This document shows, one piece after another, positions 6,080-7,237 of a stretch of 7,237 bases of DNA; position 1 is the stretch's first letter; the number at the start of each line of letters is the position of its first letter. This stretch comes from Pseudomonas sp. UBA5782 (GTDB lineage Bacteria; Pseudomonadota; Gammaproteobacteria; Pseudomonadales; Pseudomonadaceae), in the NCBI GenBank assembly GCA_002418465.1, contig DIEE01000164.1:1992-9228 (forward strand). The letters are read 5' to 3'. The notes below the pieces were generated by a model. It made no database searches. It saw nothing but the letters and a program-made list of their open reading frames with translations, and was not told the origin of the DNA. Both the position numbers and the translations under genes were made by a program.

Positions 6080-6967
6080 ATGAGTGTGAAACCCAGTCCC
6101 GTCTTCAAGCCGGTGGAGACGCCGAGCCTGCCCGTTCGCGAGGTGCCGCCGGCCGCCGCGCTGCCTACCGCCAGCGCGTCGCGACGCAAGATTCCACTGC
6201 GCGTGCGCCGTTATCTGGTGCGCAGCCTGGCCCTGCTGGTGGCGCTGCTGCTCTGGCAGCTGGCGTCGAGCACCGGCTTCGAGCTGTTCGTCAAATTCGA
6301 GAACGTGCCGACCCCGGTCGCGGTCTGGCAGGCCCTGCTGGTGGAGCTTTCCAGCGGCGAGTTCTACCTGCACATCCTGCACAGCCTGCAGCGCATCGGC
6401 ATCGCCTTCGGCCTGGCGGCGGTGCTCGGCGTCGCCCTCGGCATCGCCATGGGCCGCTCGCCGCTGGCCGAGGACATCATCCTGCCGTACATCGAGCTGC
6501 TGCGGCCGATCCCGGCGGTGGCGTGGATTCCGCTGGCGATCCTGATGATGCCCAGCGAGGAGTCGAGCATCATCTTCATCACCTTCCTCGGCGCGCTGTT
6601 CCCGGTGGTGCTGAACACCTGTCAGGGTGTCGAGCAGAGTTCCAAGCTGCTGGTGCGCGCCGCGCGCAGCCTCGGCGCCAGCCGCACGGCGATCCTCTGG
6701 CATGTGGTGATTCCCGGCGCCATGCCGAGCATCGTCACCGGCCTGGCGGTGGGCATGGGCGTCGCCTGGTTCTCGCTGCTGGCGGGGGAAATCATCAGCG
6801 GCCAGTACGGCATCGGCTACTTCACCTGGGCCTCCTACACGCTCATCGAATACCCGAAGATCATCATCGGCATGCTCGCCATCGGCGGGCTCGGCACCCT
6901 TTGCACGCTGCTCGTGCGGCTCGCCTGCTCGCCGCTGCTGCGCTGGCAGAAGCGCGGAGGGCACTGA
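6080..6967 (+). CDS. ABC transporter permease, NitT/TauT family
   Basis: This 295-aa inner-membrane protein forms the translocation channel for the ligand delivered by the preceding binding protein. About six hydrophobic helices are visible, near residues 46-63, 105-124, 133-157, 162-182, 216-236 and 261-283. The cytoplasmic EAA loop that docks onto the ATPase is at about 193-212 (VRAARSLGASRTAILWHVVI, followed by PGAMP). PYIELLRPIPAVAWIPLAIL is typical of SsuC/TauC-type permeases. A Pro/Ala-rich cytoplasmic N-terminus of about 45 residues precedes helix 1 and is longer than usual. The ATG at 6080 was chosen because GAGG lies six bases upstream; an in-frame GTG at 6053 would add nine residues without a good site. 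The stop is immediately followed by the ATPase start, indicating one operon. Confidence 0.93.
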   Translation: MSVKPSPVFKPVETPSLPVREVPPAAALPTASASRRKIPLRVRRYLVRSLALLVALLLWQLASSTGFELFVKFENVPTPVAVWQALLVELSSGEFYLHILHSLQRIGIAFGLAAVLGVALGIAMGRSPLAEDIILPYIELLRPIPAVAWIPLAILMMPSEESSIIFITFLGALFPVVLNTCQGVEQSSKLLVRAARSLGASRTAILWHVVIPGAMPSIVTGLAVGMGVAWFSLLAGEIISGQYGIGYFTWASYTLIEYPKIIIGMLAIGGLGTLCTLLVRLACSPLLRWQKRGGH

Positions 6968-7237
6968 ATGGACGCGTCTTCGGCAAGCCCCGCCCCGTCG
7001 CCCGTGGAGGATCAGGACATGAACAGCGCCACCCAGCTCAACCGTCTCGCCGTGCTCGACCACAGCCGTCTGGCGCGCAGCCAGGAAGGCGCCAGCCGCA
7101 AGGGACACATCAGCATCCGCAACGTGCAGGTGGAGTTCGGCAGCGATGCCGGGCGCCGCGTGGCGGTGCAGGACGCCAACCTGGAGATTCGCCCCGGCGA
7201 GTTCGTCTGTCTGCTGGGACCGTCCGGCTGCGGCAAG
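6968..7237 (+). CDS. ABC transporter ATP-binding protein, NitT/TauT family, partial
   Basis: The frame is open for 90 codons to the window edge, so only the N-terminus is visible. After a hydrophilic leader, the nucleotide-binding domain begins at about residue 47 (GHISIRNVQVEFG), continues DANLEIRPGEFVCLLGPSGCGK, and the window ends inside the Walker A motif (residues 84-90). It would energise transport through the adjacent permease. The ATG at 6968 directly abuts the permease stop (TGAATG) and has GGAGG seven bases upstream (6956-6960). A second in-frame ATG at 7019 also has GGAGG, eight bases upstream; either or both may be used. From 6968 the leader is about 46 residues, longer than in SsuB/TauB. 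Signature, Walker B and the rest lie outside the window. Confidence 0.9.
   Translation, partial: MDASSASPAPSPVEDQDMNSATQLNRLAVLDHSRLARSQEGASRKGHISIRNVQVEFGSDAGRRVAVQDANLEIRPGEFVCLLGPSGCGK
7006..7010 (+). promoter_or_regulatory. Ribosome binding site for an alternative internal ATPase start
   Basis: GGAGG lies eight bases before the in-frame ATG at 7019 (residue 18 of the longer form). It is as good as the GGAGG at 6956-6960 serving ATG 6968, so the two starts cannot be separated by ribosome site alone. Confidence 0.45.

Noticed and set aside
4639..6189. 516-codon open frame on the minus strand
   Set aside because: It is antisense to the binding-protein gene and has low-complexity Gly/Arg/Leu/Val/His composition with no domain; a shadow frame of a GC-rich gene.
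6020..7108. 362-codon minus-strand frame across the permease gene
   Set aside because: Antisense shadow of a clear membrane protein; composition rich in His, Arg, Gln and Ala with no domain.

Overview
The window looks like chromosome from a high-GC gammaproteobacterium, most likely Pseudomonas and probably close to the P. aeruginosa group. The basis is the gene order HAD hydrolase <- -> rppH-ptsP, protein sequences that read as typical Pseudomonas RppH and PtsP, and strong G/C bias at third codon positions. The species call is inference from recalled family features; no database search was possible.

Left part (1-3398): a conserved housekeeping block. A HAD-superfamily phosphatase gene leaves the window at its left edge on the minus strand (GTG start at 429). 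Divergent from it, rppH (RNA 5'-pyrophosphohydrolase, GTG start at 618) and ptsP (enzyme I of the nitrogen PTS, 759 aa) lie 21 nt apart and very probably form an operon. Both are intact with key catalytic residues present. A strong stem-loop without a U-tract (3439-3470) lies 41 nt after ptsP.

Middle part (3531-4596): a GntR-type regulator of the HutC/UTRA class with its own rho-independent terminator (4297-4319), then a 319-nt gene-free interval. Just before the next gene this interval holds a near-perfect dyad (4559-4572) resembling the TGTA-N2-TACA operator of HutC, overlapping the -10 of a plausible sigma-70 promoter.

Right part (4597-7237): an ABC uptake operon of the nitrate/sulfonate/taurine (NitT/TauT) type: an exported substrate-binding protein of 460 aa, a six-helix permease, and the first 90 codons of the ATPase, cut off within its Walker A motif by the window end. 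The binding protein is about 100 residues longer than usual, and the extra C-terminal part resembles the NosL fold family without the usual Cys/Met copper ligands. The substrate cannot be assigned from sequence alone.

Working model (inference): the UTRA regulator binds a small ligand and relieves repression at the 4559-4572 site, switching on the importer. The regulator-transporter cassette sits directly behind rppH-ptsP, where as I recall P. aeruginosa PAO1 carries other genes, so it is probably accessory. The best candidates for something undescribed are the NosL-like extension on the binding protein and the operator arrangement in front of it.
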